A stretch of 64,000 nucleotides of DNA from Mucilaginibacter aquariorum. GTDB taxonomy: Bacteria > Bacteroidota > Bacteroidia > Sphingobacteriales > Sphingobacteriaceae. Below are positions 17,038 to 26,342 of this stretch, piece by piece (positions within the stretch are counted from its first letter, which is position 1; every line of letters starts with the position of its first letter). The notes beneath the pieces were generated by a model. It saw only the letters and a program-made list of their open reading frames with translations. It made no database searches and had not been told where the DNA came from. The translations under genes and the position numbers were made by a program. The stretch is taken from the NCBI RefSeq assembly GCF_024498135.1, contig NZ_JANHOH010000002.1, positions 186,001 to 250,000 on the forward strand, in the 5' to 3' direction.

Positions 17038-20000
17038 ATGTATCGTAAACTTTTACTTAAGGTATGGCTCTGTTTATTGGTTGGGGGGCTTATTACCCTA
17101 TCGGCCAGGGCACAGGATAATGGCCAGCTCACTTTTAACGACAACAAAATAACCGTAGCAGCTATAATTGACAGGCTGCAAACGGTTTACAAATACAAGG
17201 TATCTTATGATGCTGATCTTAACACCGGCAAGGTTATTATGCTGCCATCAACAAATATCAGTCTGCAAAACCTGGTAAAGCAGCTTGAAGAGCAGGCTGG
17301 GGTAGATATTAAAACCATTGGTAGCAACCTGGCCATAAAAAAGCTGGATGTATTAACAATAAGTGGTACCGCTTATTCGGGCGATGATAACCAGGCACTG
17401 GCGGGCGTAAGCATAATGGATAGCGGAAAACACCTGCTTGGTATTACTAATGCTGATGGTAGGTTTAATATAAAAGTTAACAGCGGTGCAAACATAACCT
17501 TTAGCATGATTGGTTTTCAGCCGCAGGTTACCGTTTATACCAAAAACGTTACTAATACAAAAATTATATTGGCCATCGCCAACAATGCATTAAACGAGGT
17601 TGTGGTTACCGCATTAGGTATTAAACGTGATGAAAAAGCGCTTGGTTATGCGGTTACCAAAGTTAAAGGTGAGCAGCTCACCCAGGCACTTTCAAACAAC
17701 TGGACAGACGCTTTATCCGGCAAAGTGGCGGGCCTGAACCTGCTCCGCTCAAATGGCGGCCCTGCGGGCTCAAACAAAATTATTTTACGTGGCGAAATCA
17801 ATCTCACCGGCGAAAATGATGCATTAATAGTAATTGATGGTGTAGTGATAAACCATGGCAGCGGCCGCAGAACAGGGAGTAGCAATAATGCCTACCTGGA
17901 TAGCGAATCGCCGGTTGATTTTGGTAGTGGCTTAAACGATATTAACCCCGAGGATATTGCCGATATAACCGTGTTAAAAGGCCCGGGAGCAGCTGCCTTA
18001 TATGGGCAGCGTGGCGCAAATGGAGCGGTAATTATTACTACCAAAAGCGGCAGGGTGAAAAAAGGGATCGGCATTACGTTTAATTCAAATACCGCTATAG
18101 AACAGGTGTCGCGTACGCCCGATTATCAGTACGAATATGGACAGGGTGCCGCTGGCGAAAGTTATTATTCGTTTGGTAATACTACCGATGGTGCAAGTAC
18201 ACGCAGCACCAGTTCGGCATGGGGGCCAAAATTCGATGGACAATCCTACTATCAATATGATCCAATTACTCATACAGGTGGTACAACACGTACACCATGG
18301 GTTGCTTATCCAAACGCACGCAAAAACTTTTTCGAAACTGCTAAAACATTCACCAACAGTATAACCCTTGATGGTGGTACTGATAAAACATCAGTTCGTT
18401 TTTCGGCAACCAATGTTCGTAATACCTGGATAATCCCAAATACGGGTTACGGCCGTAACACAGTTGCTTTATCAGCCGATCAGAAAGTAACCGATAAGCT
18501 GCAAATCTCGGCACGCATTAATTATACCAACAAAACCAGCGACAATTTGCCATCAACAGGTTACAATAACCAGTCATTGATGTATTGGAATATGTTTTGG
18601 GTACCTAACGGCGATTTAAACTGGTTGAAGGATTACTGGTTGCCCGGTAAAGAAAATATAAATCAAAGTTATCCTTTCAGCAGTTTCCCGGATAACCCTT
18701 ACCTGATAACTAATGAAATGCTTAACAAATCAAACCGGAATGATTTGGTAGGGAATATTCAGGCTACTTACAATTTCACCAAAGATCTTAGTTTGATGGT
18801 GCGTACGGCCCTCACCAGTTCGTTCGACCAGCGTTCGCAGCAAAGGCCTTATGATACCGAGAAGTTCAGAAAAGGTATGTTCCGTACGCAGGATATTTAC
18901 TCGCAAGAGATCAATAACGACTTCCTGATAAGGTATAATAAAAAAGTAACCAAAGATTTTACAGCTACAATCTCAGCTGGCGGAAGCATGCTTACTAATA
19001 CTTATGATCGTAATGAGATGCGTGCCGACTCGTTGCTATATCCCGGCGTTTATACGCTGGCAAATAAAGCAGGTATGCTGGTAGCTATACCTTTCCAGGC
19101 CAAATATAAAATAAACAGCTTTTATGGCCTGGCATCTTTCGGCTTTAAAAATTACCTGTTTATGGATGTAACAGGCCGTAACGACTGGAACGGAGTATTG
19201 GCAACAGCTCAATCAACCAAAAACGTATCGTTCTTCTATCCATCAGTAAGTTTAAGTGCTATTTTATCAGAGGCGCTGCATTTGCCCGATTTTATATCCT
19301 ATGCTAAAGTAAGGGGTTCATTTGCCAGTGTAGGCAGCGGCGGTCAGGATGCATATTATACTTCATTCACCTATTCGGCTAACAGTATTTTTCCCGGTGG
19401 TTTAAGTAACCCTACATTGATTGCCAACCCGGAACTGAAACCATTACGTACGCGCAGTTTTGAAATTGGTACCGATGTAAGATTCTTTAATAGTCGTTTG
19501 GGTATTGATATCGCCTTGTACAAAAGCAACACTACATCACAAATAACACGGAACCGGCTCGACCCGGCATCGGGTTACAATGATGCAGTTATTAATGCCG
19601 GCGAAGTAGAGAACCACGGTATAGAGATCCAGGCCAATGGCAATCCAATAAAGAGCAAGGATGGCTTTAACTGGAATATTACATACACTTTCTCTGCAAA
19701 CAAAAATAAGGTGATCTCCCTAACGGATGGAATACCATTAACCCTGCAATCCGGCCCGGCTAATCGTGGCGCAATTGTAGCGCAGGTGGGCGGAAGCATA
19801 GGTGCTTTATATGGCTTGGGTTATGATCGCTCGCCCGATGGGCAAATAGTTTATGCAAACGGGTATCCCAAACTAACGGATAGCATTAAATATATTGGCG
19901 ACGCCATTCCGAAATGGAAGATGAGTATTGGCAACCAGTTTAGGTACAAGCAATTTAGTATGAGCTTTTTGTTTGATGCCCAATACGGTGCGGTAGGATA

Positions 20001-20460
20001 TTCGCTTACATCCGCCATTTTAGGGGAACAAGGTAAAACTACCAATACCATACCGGGCCGCTATAATGGTATAATAGGTAACGGTGTTATCAGAAATCCG
20101 GATGGTACTTATCGTAAAAACGATGTAATTGCCGAAAATATCTACACTTATTACAACGCTCACTTAGGGCGCGATAACGTGGAAGGAACAACTTACTCTA
20201 CCGACTTTATTAAACTACGCGAAGCAAGGCTGGATTACAGTTTATCTCCTAAATTATTAAGCAGGCTTGGTCTTCAACGGGTAGCTGTTGGTGTATATGG
20301 GCGCGATCTATTCACTATTACCAAATGGCCGGGTTTTGACCCTGAGTTTGGTACCCTAACGCAAAATGCACAGGGGACGCCAACCATTGCGCGTGGTTTT
20401 GAATTGGGGCAGTTCCCGTCAACCAGAACGTTTGGCTTTAACTTAACTGTAGGTTTCTAA
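17038..20460 (+). CDS. SusC-family TonB-dependent receptor with N-terminal STN signalling domain
   Basis: At 1140 residues this is the longest SusC here. After the signal peptide (ends SARAQ) comes an STN (secretin/TonB short N-terminal) domain at about residues 30-100 (LTFNDNKITVAAIIDRLQ, later LAIKK), then a carboxypeptidase-regulatory-like domain, the NEVVVTALGI signature, the plug (LKGPGAAALYGQRGANG) and the barrel ending in NLTVGF. The STN domain is what contacts FecR when ligand binds, so this receptor probably senses as well as imports. It is in an operon fecR-susC-susD-DUF5689. The cargo is unknown; nearby enzymes suggest a phosphorylated compound, which is only an inference. Confidence 0.93.
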   Translation: MYRKLLLKVWLCLLVGGLITLSARAQDNGQLTFNDNKITVAAIIDRLQTVYKYKVSYDADLNTGKVIMLPSTNISLQNLVKQLEEQAGVDIKTIGSNLAIKKLDVLTISGTAYSGDDNQALAGVSIMDSGKHLLGITNADGRFNIKVNSGANITFSMIGFQPQVTVYTKNVTNTKIILAIANNALNEVVVTALGIKRDEKALGYAVTKVKGEQLTQALSNNWTDALSGKVAGLNLLRSNGGPAGSNKIILRGEINLTGENDALIVIDGVVINHGSGRRTGSSNNAYLDSESPVDFGSGLNDINPEDIADITVLKGPGAAALYGQRGANGAVIITTKSGRVKKGIGITFNSNTAIEQVSRTPDYQYEYGQGAAGESYYSFGNTTDGASTRSTSSAWGPKFDGQSYYQYDPITHTGGTTRTPWVAYPNARKNFFETAKTFTNSITLDGGTDKTSVRFSATNVRNTWIIPNTGYGRNTVALSADQKVTDKLQISARINYTNKTSDNLPSTGYNNQSLMYWNMFWVPNGDLNWLKDYWLPGKENINQSYPFSSFPDNPYLITNEMLNKSNRNDLVGNIQATYNFTKDLSLMVRTALTSSFDQRSQQRPYDTEKFRKGMFRTQDIYSQEINNDFLIRYNKKVTKDFTATISAGGSMLTNTYDRNEMRADSLLYPGVYTLANKAGMLVAIPFQAKYKINSFYGLASFGFKNYLFMDVTGRNDWNGVLATAQSTKNVSFFYPSVSLSAILSEALHLPDFISYAKVRGSFASVGSGGQDAYYTSFTYSANSIFPGGLSNPTLIANPELKPLRTRSFEIGTDVRFFNSRLGIDIALYKSNTTSQITRNRLDPASGYNDAVINAGEVENHGIEIQANGNPIKSKDGFNWNITYTFSANKNKVISLTDGIPLTLQSGPANRGAIVAQVGGSIGALYGLGYDRSPDGQIVYANGYPKLTDSIKYIGDAIPKWKMSIGNQFRYKQFSMSFLFDAQYGAVGYSLTSAILGEQGKTTNTIPGRYNGIIGNGVIRNPDGTYRKNDVIAENIYTYYNAHLGRDNVEGTTYSTDFIKLREARLDYSLSPKLLSRLGLQRVAVGVYGRDLFTITKWPGFDPEFGTLTQNAQGTPTIARGFELGQFPSTRTFGFNLTVGF

Positions 20461-20473
20461 AAACAGCAAACAA

Positions 20474-21916
20474 ATGAAAACTAAGGCATACATTATTCTA
20501 ACAACTCTTATATCCACGCTTTGCATTACATCATGCACAAAGGATTTTAAAGAATTAAGCGTTAACCCCAATGCGGTAGATCACGCTTTACCGCAAGCCC
20601 TGCTTGCACCTGCAATAACCGATATAGTAGCGGCAAACATGAACCGTAGCCAACGCATACAAAACGAGCTGATGCAGGTAACCGTAAATATGGGCGATGG
20701 CGAGGGCAAAATATTCAGGTACGATATCCGTAAATCTGAAGCCGACTATTTGTACAACAATTGGTATATCGATCTAACCAACATCAATGATGTTTACAAA
20801 GGCGGCGTGGAAACAGCCAACAACTCTTACCAGGGCATAGCGCTTATTTGCCGTGCCTGGGTGTTCTCATTATTGACCGATACATATGGCGATGTGCCGT
20901 ATTTTGAAGCCAACAGAGGGAAAGAGGGTTTGTTTACACCAAAGTTTGACAGGCAGAAAGATATTTATACTGATATTTTTAAACAGTTAGAAGCGGCTAA
21001 CGATCTGCTAAAAACAGGTGCGAACATCCCCGCCGCAAGCGATCCTATTTACGGTGGGGTAGTAGCCAACTGGCGCAAATTTGGTAACTCATTATACTTA
21101 AGGTTGTTATTACGGTTATCAGCGAAAGCTGAAATGAACACCCCGGCCAAGATCACGGAGATGATTGATACCAACCCGGCAAACTATCCTATTATGACCA
21201 GTAATGCCGAATCGGCTATATTGAAATGGTCGGGTACTGCGCCTTACGTTTCGCCATTTGCTACATGGCGTCCCGCAGATTGGTATACGCCAAAACTGGG
21301 TAGTTTCTTTGTAGATAATCTTAACGAGTGGAGTGATCCGCGCATTGGCCGGTGGGCAACCTTAGCCGAAGGTGAATATGCAGGTATACCAAGCGGATAT
21401 TTACCGGGGCAACCCCCCGCTGCCAAGTCTACACTATTAACGGCTTTGCAGATTGAGCCATTGCTGGGTAATATTATGAACTACTCCGAATTGCAATTAG
21501 CATTGGCCGAGGCTGCCGCCAAGGGTTGGGTTACTTCCAAAACCGCGCAATTTTACTATGAAACAGGTGTAACTAATGCCATCACCTTATGGAATTTAAC
21601 AGTACCGGCCGGTTATTTAGGCTTTGCAAAAGTTAAGTGGGACGACACCTATAGCCTTGGTCAGAAAATGGAGTTGATACATAAACAAAAGTATTATACT
21701 ATGTTTTTTACAGATCTGCAGCAATGGTTCGAATACCGGCGCACCGGCCACCCGGTTTTACCAAAAGGCCCAGGCTTGGTTAACAATGGTATAATGCCTG
21801 CAAGGCTTAACTACCCGTTTTTTGTGCAAACAACAAATACCGCCAATTATAACGCGGCTGTTGCAGCACAAGGTAAAGATGATATTAATACACTGGTTTG
21901 GTGGCAAAAACAATAA
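20474..21916 (+). CDS. SusD/RagB-family outer-membrane lipoprotein (SusD-like_2 type)
   Basis: A 480-residue lipoprotein with lipobox ITSC, followed by the SVNPNAVDHALPQALLAPAI segment typical of SusD-like_2 proteins. Other family motifs are TDTYGDVPYFEA, NWRKFGNSLYLRLLLRLS, ELQLALAEAAAKGW (TPR-like helix pair) and the closing AAQGKDDINTLVWWQKQ. It should sit on the cell surface as a lid on the preceding SusC, 13 bp upstream. Ligand is not predictable. Confidence 0.92.
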   Translation: MKTKAYIILTTLISTLCITSCTKDFKELSVNPNAVDHALPQALLAPAITDIVAANMNRSQRIQNELMQVTVNMGDGEGKIFRYDIRKSEADYLYNNWYIDLTNINDVYKGGVETANNSYQGIALICRAWVFSLLTDTYGDVPYFEANRGKEGLFTPKFDRQKDIYTDIFKQLEAANDLLKTGANIPAASDPIYGGVVANWRKFGNSLYLRLLLRLSAKAEMNTPAKITEMIDTNPANYPIMTSNAESAILKWSGTAPYVSPFATWRPADWYTPKLGSFFVDNLNEWSDPRIGRWATLAEGEYAGIPSGYLPGQPPAAKSTLLTALQIEPLLGNIMNYSELQLALAEAAAKGWVTSKTAQFYYETGVTNAITLWNLTVPAGYLGFAKVKWDDTYSLGQKMELIHKQKYYTMFFTDLQQWFEYRRTGHPVLPKGPGLVNNGIMPARLNYPFFVQTTNTANYNAAVAAQGKDDINTLVWWQKQ

Positions 21917-21927
21917 GATTCAGAGTC

Positions 21928-23496
21928 ATGAAAATATACAAGTCAATAAAAACAAGATTTTTTTACATCGCGATATGCCTTGCGGTGCTGCTAATTAGCG
22001 CATGCCAGAAACACAATTTTACCGCGGGAGAACTGAGCCCGACTATTGCGGTAGGCGACCTGCGCGTTCTGTACAAAGGCGCTGATGTAACTTTAACAAA
22101 GGAAAAACTGCTAGGTGCTACCCAAATTGTAGGTACCGTAATTTCCATGCCCGATTCGGGCAACGTACCATCGGGGATTGTAGTAATGCAAAACTATCGC
22201 AGGGGCGTTTTGCGCGGTATCTCTTTTTCTTTGGGTAACGCGGCCTCTGCTTATCACTCAGGCGATTCACTTGTAATAAATGTGGTAGGAACTACCTTAA
22301 AAAGAGTGAATGGTTCTTTACAGATAAGCGGGTTAAGCGAAACAGCTATTAAAAAGGTTTCAGAAAATAACCATGTAACAGTGCAGTCTGCTTCCAGCTA
22401 TTCTATCAAAAACAACCCGGATCAGTATGAAAGCACTTTGGTGCAGATTAAAATGGCAACTGTATCACCTGCACCTAACATTGACGATACTTTTGCCGGC
22501 GACCGCTACCTGGTAAATGGTGCCGATAGTATTATGCTGCATACTGAGGCATCTGCCAGTTTTGCAAATGCTAAACTGCCTGCCAGTGCAACTGTGGCGG
22601 GTATATTATTAATAGGTAAAAACAACCAGGGTGAAACCGCATTGCAGTTATGGCCCCGTGGTATTTCAGATGTTAGTGATATTACTAAACCGGCAGATCC
22701 AAATGCTTCGCTTGGTAAATCACCGGTTATTGTTACCGGATATATAAATGATACCAAAGGTGCTGATGGCAACTATGAATATTTCCAGTTTAGGGCCACA
22801 CGTGATATAGATTTCAGTAAAACACCAATGGCTGTTGTTAGCTGTACAAACGCGGGTGCTGCCGAACCTAATAAAGGCGACGCACCTGGTGCAGGCTGGG
22901 CAACCGGTGGTGGCCGTACTTATAAATTTAACCTTACCGAAGGCAGCGTTCTAAAAGGAGAATTTTTTTACGTAGGGGGGAGCAACAAACGTATAAACGG
23001 ACCAAATACTACAGATATCAGTACTGCAAAATGGATAAGGTCAATTGCCTATGTTACTAATGATGGCGATGGTTTTGGAAGCGCAACCGCAGGTTTGTTG
23101 CCAAATAGCGGTAATGCGGGAGGCGTGGCTATTTTTGATGGTGTGATTGTAACGGAAACCTCGGTACCGGTTGATGCGGTATTGTTTGGTGGTACGGGTG
23201 TAACGACCATTTATAATGCTACTACAAACAAAGGTTACCGCGTGGCTGATAACGATCATTATAACGCATTGGATGGATCAACAGCGCAGCCGTTCTTTTA
23301 CCAGGGAACAAATACCTATGTTATTCCGCACTCAACACCTGCCGATGCCGGATTTTTTGTGAAGTTGGGCGGTAATTTTGATGCGACCAGCAAAACCTGG
23401 CTTACACCACGTGGATTCAAGTTATATCAATTGCAGCCAACTTCAAGCCTGTCTGATATTGAAACCGGTGCAGACGTAAACGTAATGTCGAACTAA
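21928..23496 (+). CDS. DUF5689-type surface lipoprotein
   Basis: A 522-residue lipoprotein (lipobox ISAC at about residue 26). The N-terminal half resembles DUF5689, a Bacteroidota domain commonly encoded next to SusC/SusD pairs: AVGDLRVLYKG, then an OB-like stretch with GTVISMPDSGNVPSGIVVMQN. The C-terminal half contains Gly/Asn-rich beta-sandwich-like sequence with no catalytic motif that I recognise. I start at ATG 21928; the frame is open from TTG 21898 inside susD. It closes the fecR operon before a strong terminator. A likely role is an extra surface ligand-binding protein of this transport system. Confidence 0.78.
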   Translation: MKIYKSIKTRFFYIAICLAVLLISACQKHNFTAGELSPTIAVGDLRVLYKGADVTLTKEKLLGATQIVGTVISMPDSGNVPSGIVVMQNYRRGVLRGISFSLGNAASAYHSGDSLVINVVGTTLKRVNGSLQISGLSETAIKKVSENNHVTVQSASSYSIKNNPDQYESTLVQIKMATVSPAPNIDDTFAGDRYLVNGADSIMLHTEASASFANAKLPASATVAGILLIGKNNQGETALQLWPRGISDVSDITKPADPNASLGKSPVIVTGYINDTKGADGNYEYFQFRATRDIDFSKTPMAVVSCTNAGAAEPNKGDAPGAGWATGGGRTYKFNLTEGSVLKGEFFYVGGSNKRINGPNTTDISTAKWIRSIAYVTNDGDGFGSATAGLLPNSGNAGGVAIFDGVIVTETSVPVDAVLFGGTGVTTIYNATTNKGYRVADNDHYNALDGSTAQPFFYQGTNTYVIPHSTPADAGFFVKLGGNFDATSKTWLTPRGFKLYQLQPTSSLSDIETGADVNVMSN

Positions 23497-23517
23497 TAAC
23501 TAACTAAATGAATATAT

Positions 23518-23546
23518 GCCGCCTGCAAATTTGCAGGCGGCTTTAT
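23518..23546. terminator. Strong bidirectional terminator between DUF5689 and gapN genes
   Basis: A perfect 24-bp palindrome (23518-23541) with 12-bp arms GCCGCCTGCAAA and TTTGCAGGCGGC is followed by TTTATT. It lies between convergent genes and would stop transcription from either side. Confidence 0.85.
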
Positions 23547-23557
23547 TATGCGGCAGA

Positions 23558-25180
23558 TCAAAAAATATAATCTGTGCTTAAAAAATTAGATTCGTGGCCT
23601 TTTACAATATCGTTAAACAGTTGCTTATTGGTCTCGTTCATTTTGGCAGCTACTAAAGAGCGAAGCGAGAATGAACGCAAAGCATCGTTAACTGATAAGG
23701 TACCTTCGGCGCTGTCTTTTCGACCGGTAAAAGGGAATACATCAGGCCCGCGCTGCGACTGGCTGTTAATATTTACCCGGCTTACCAGGTTAACAAACGG
23801 ATCTATCAGCGAGGCTAATTCTTTAGCATCATTACTAAATATGCTTACCTGCATACCATGCGGAGATTCTATCTGATATTGTATGGGCTCTTCGATCGAC
23901 TCAAACGGGATCACTGGTATAACGGGCCCAAATTGTTCCTCCAGGTAAAGTTTCATTCCCTTTTTTACCGGGTAAACAATAGCAGGGTACACAAATGATT
24001 CTACAGCGGTGCCACCATTTTCGTTGATCACCTTTGCGCCGTTCATAATCGCGTCATCAATACATTCTTTTAAATAGCCGGGTTTACCGGGTTCTGCAAC
24101 TGGAGTAATGTTAACACCGCTTACCCATGGCATCCCAAGTTTTAAACGTGATACGGCCTGGCTAAGTAATTCTAAAAGGGTATCGGCAACATCTTTATGT
24201 ACATGTATTATTTTTAAGGCTGTACAACGTTGCCCGTTGTATGAGAGGGCGCCTAATATAATTTCGTTAACGGCCAGTTGCAGATCGGCGTTTTTGGTTA
24301 CGATGGCCGCATTTTTAGCATCCAAACTCAAAACAGCACGCAGGCGGTTAATTTTAGGATGGCGTTTCTTTAAATCGTTAGCAACCTTGCTCGATCCTAT
24401 AAAGGCAAGCACATTGATCCTGCCGGTAGCCATTAAGCCCGGTGTAACATTTGCGCCACGGCCATAAATGGTATTTACCACCCCCGGAGGGAATGCTTCC
24501 TTAAACGCTTTTAACAGCGGATAATGTACCAGCGTACCATGTTTAGGTGGTTTAAACAAAATGGTATTGCCCATAATTATAGCCGGTATAAGCGTAGTAT
24601 AAGTTTCGTTAAGCGGATAATTGAACGGCCCCATGCAAATTACAACACCCAGCGGTGCACGGCGGGTTTGCGCTATAATGCCCTCGGCCAGCTCAAAACG
24701 CGATGAGCGCCTGTCCAGCTCTTTTAAGGCATCAATGGTAAGGTTGATGTATTCAACGGTACGGTCAAACTCTTTGGTAGAGTCGGCGTGCGATTTGCCT
24801 ATTTCCCACATAATAAGCTTGATAACCAGATCGCGCTGCTCTATCATTTTGTACACAAAATTTTGCATACAATTTATGCGGCCTTCAATACTCATGGTTG
24901 GCCATTCGCCACGACCGTTATCATAGGCTGCTTCTGCCGCGGATAAGGCTTCCATGGCTTCCTTTTCGGTTCCCAGGGGATAGCTGCCAATCAGTTTTCT
25001 TTTTAAACCATCAGCCGTAGGCAAGCAAATGGGCGAGTAAACGGTGCTCACTTCACCGTCCCATTGTACCATTTCGCCATTGCTAAGATATTCACGTTGA
25101 TGGAGCTCGTCTATCCGGAAGGATTCAGGTATTTCATCGGCATCAACGAATAACGATCTTAAATGTTCTTCGAAGTTCAT
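23558..25180 (-). CDS. gapN: NADP-dependent glyceraldehyde-3-phosphate dehydrogenase-like ALDH
   Basis: A 540-residue aldehyde dehydrogenase of the group annotated as non-phosphorylating, NADP-dependent glyceraldehyde-3-phosphate dehydrogenase, which oxidises glyceraldehyde 3-phosphate to 3-phosphoglycerate. The catalytic Cys is present in YNGQRCTALKI. The oxyanion/Asn region GPFNYPLNETYTTL and the cofactor segment FIGSSKVAND are also seen. Oddly, the usual ELGGK motif with the general-base Glu reads LSLDAK. I start at ATG 25180 (MNFEEHL). It is the last gene of the uronate operon, where it would use the glyceraldehyde 3-phosphate made by KdgA and return NADPH for the uronate reductase; that link is inference. 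Confidence 0.78.
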   Translation of the reverse strand: MNFEEHLRSLFVDADEIPESFRIDELHQREYLSNGEMVQWDGEVSTVYSPICLPTADGLKRKLIGSYPLGTEKEAMEALSAAEAAYDNGRGEWPTMSIEGRINCMQNFVYKMIEQRDLVIKLIMWEIGKSHADSTKEFDRTVEYINLTIDALKELDRRSSRFELAEGIIAQTRRAPLGVVICMGPFNYPLNETYTTLIPAIIMGNTILFKPPKHGTLVHYPLLKAFKEAFPPGVVNTIYGRGANVTPGLMATGRINVLAFIGSSKVANDLKKRHPKINRLRAVLSLDAKNAAIVTKNADLQLAVNEIILGALSYNGQRCTALKIIHVHKDVADTLLELLSQAVSRLKLGMPWVSGVNITPVAEPGKPGYLKECIDDAIMNGAKVINENGGTAVESFVYPAIVYPVKKGMKLYLEEQFGPVIPVIPFESIEEPIQYQIESPHGMQVSIFSNDAKELASLIDPFVNLVSRVNINSQSQRGPDVFPFTGRKDSAEGTLSVNDALRSFSLRSLVAAKMNETNKQLFNDIVKGHESNFLSTDYIF

Positions 25181-25237
25181 AGGGGTAGTTTTTACAGTTA
25201 ACAATAAAACACAGTGCACTACATAAGAAGCTGTAAT

Positions 25238-26335
25238 TTATGATTTTTTCTTGTTAGTTGTAAATGCATCTAAAGCCATGTGCCAGTTAAGGTAATCGTT
25301 GTTATTTGTTGCTTTGCGAATAACTTTCAGATAATCGGTATCAAAGTAGGCTGCTAACGCGAAAGTTTCCACGCCATTTTTTGGCTCGAACAAAGTGCCG
25401 GGCGCATAGCCCTTTTCGCCATTTTGGGCTCGTTTTAAATCAAACGGTACTTTGCTGTTCACAAACTCCGGATGTGTTTTTTCGCCGGTCATAAAAGGCG
25501 TCATGTAATCAACACATTTTTTAATGGACGAACCATTGGCTGTTTGCCAGGTGAAATAATCTTTGCCCGTTGCCCTATATATGGCAATACATGCCGATAG
25601 CAGGGGCTCTATGTCATAAGTTTGATAATGGAAAGCGTCGCGCTCAACAAGGTCATGCGTAGTGCCGTCGGGGTTTAAGTTGATGTTGAGATGCTTTTCC
25701 AACTCCTGTGTGATGGTACTGTTGTAGCTGTCATCGTGCAGGGTGTATGCTATAAGCGTAAACATTTTTATCCGATGCGAGTTCCAGTTGTTAATGGCTG
25801 TGCCCCGGTTGCCTTTAGCTGAGGCGCTGTTAACCTGTGCATTGGCCATGCTGCGCATCCATCCGTCAATTAAGGTTTTATCATTAGGTTTTATTTCGCT
25901 TCTGATCAGGTCATAAGCGGTAACCATATCTTCCAGCTTGGTTTCGTTAATAGGGTCTTCGGTAGCTTTATTAACCTTTGACCAAGCCGTTAAAAACGTT
26001 ATGGCTTTATCCAGGTATTCTTTTTTGCCCGAGTATTTGTAGGTGAGGGCAAGCGCATAGGTTTTATAAGCATCTTCAACAGCCTTTAAACTGGCGGTTT
26101 TTTTTTGGTCGCCGGCTAACAGGCCCTGGGATAATATGGTTTCTATAGGATTTGGTGTTTCTGTTAAGGCTTGGTCGGCAGTTTTTTGATAGGGTTCAAA
26201 TGCTTTTTTATATTTACTGTCCTTATTGATGGTTTTACGCATCAGGGCAACCTCATTTTTATCAAGGCTGATTATCTGCGCTTTACTACAAATAGTAATT
26301 GCCAATAATCCAAAAAAGCATAAGAGTTTTTTCAT
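25238..26335 (-). CDS. Alginate-lyase-family polysaccharide lyase (PL5/PL38-like)
   Basis: A 365-residue secreted protein (signal peptide ends SKAQ) of the Alginate_lyase (PF05426) superfamily, an alpha-helical toroid. The motif NNWNSHR (about residues 182-188) corresponds to the family's active-site Asn/His region, and RDAFHYQTYDIEPL (about 232-245) carries a His-Tyr pair of the kind used as catalytic base and acid. These lyases beta-eliminate uronate chains; PL5 acts on polymannuronate and PL38 on glucuronan/polymannuronate, and I cannot separate the two by eye. ATG 26335 is the start; an upstream TTG extends it by one residue. It lies 7 bp after uxuA in the operon and probably works in the periplasm. 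Confidence 0.8.
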   Translation of the reverse strand: MKKLLCFFGLLAITICSKAQIISLDKNEVALMRKTINKDSKYKKAFEPYQKTADQALTETPNPIETILSQGLLAGDQKKTASLKAVEDAYKTYALALTYKYSGKKEYLDKAITFLTAWSKVNKATEDPINETKLEDMVTAYDLIRSEIKPNDKTLIDGWMRSMANAQVNSASAKGNRGTAINNWNSHRIKMFTLIAYTLHDDSYNSTITQELEKHLNINLNPDGTTHDLVERDAFHYQTYDIEPLLSACIAIYRATGKDYFTWQTANGSSIKKCVDYMTPFMTGEKTHPEFVNSKVPFDLKRAQNGEKGYAPGTLFEPKNGVETFALAAYFDTDYLKVIRKATNNNDYLNWHMALDAFTTNKKKS

Positions 26336-26342
26336 CAACGTA

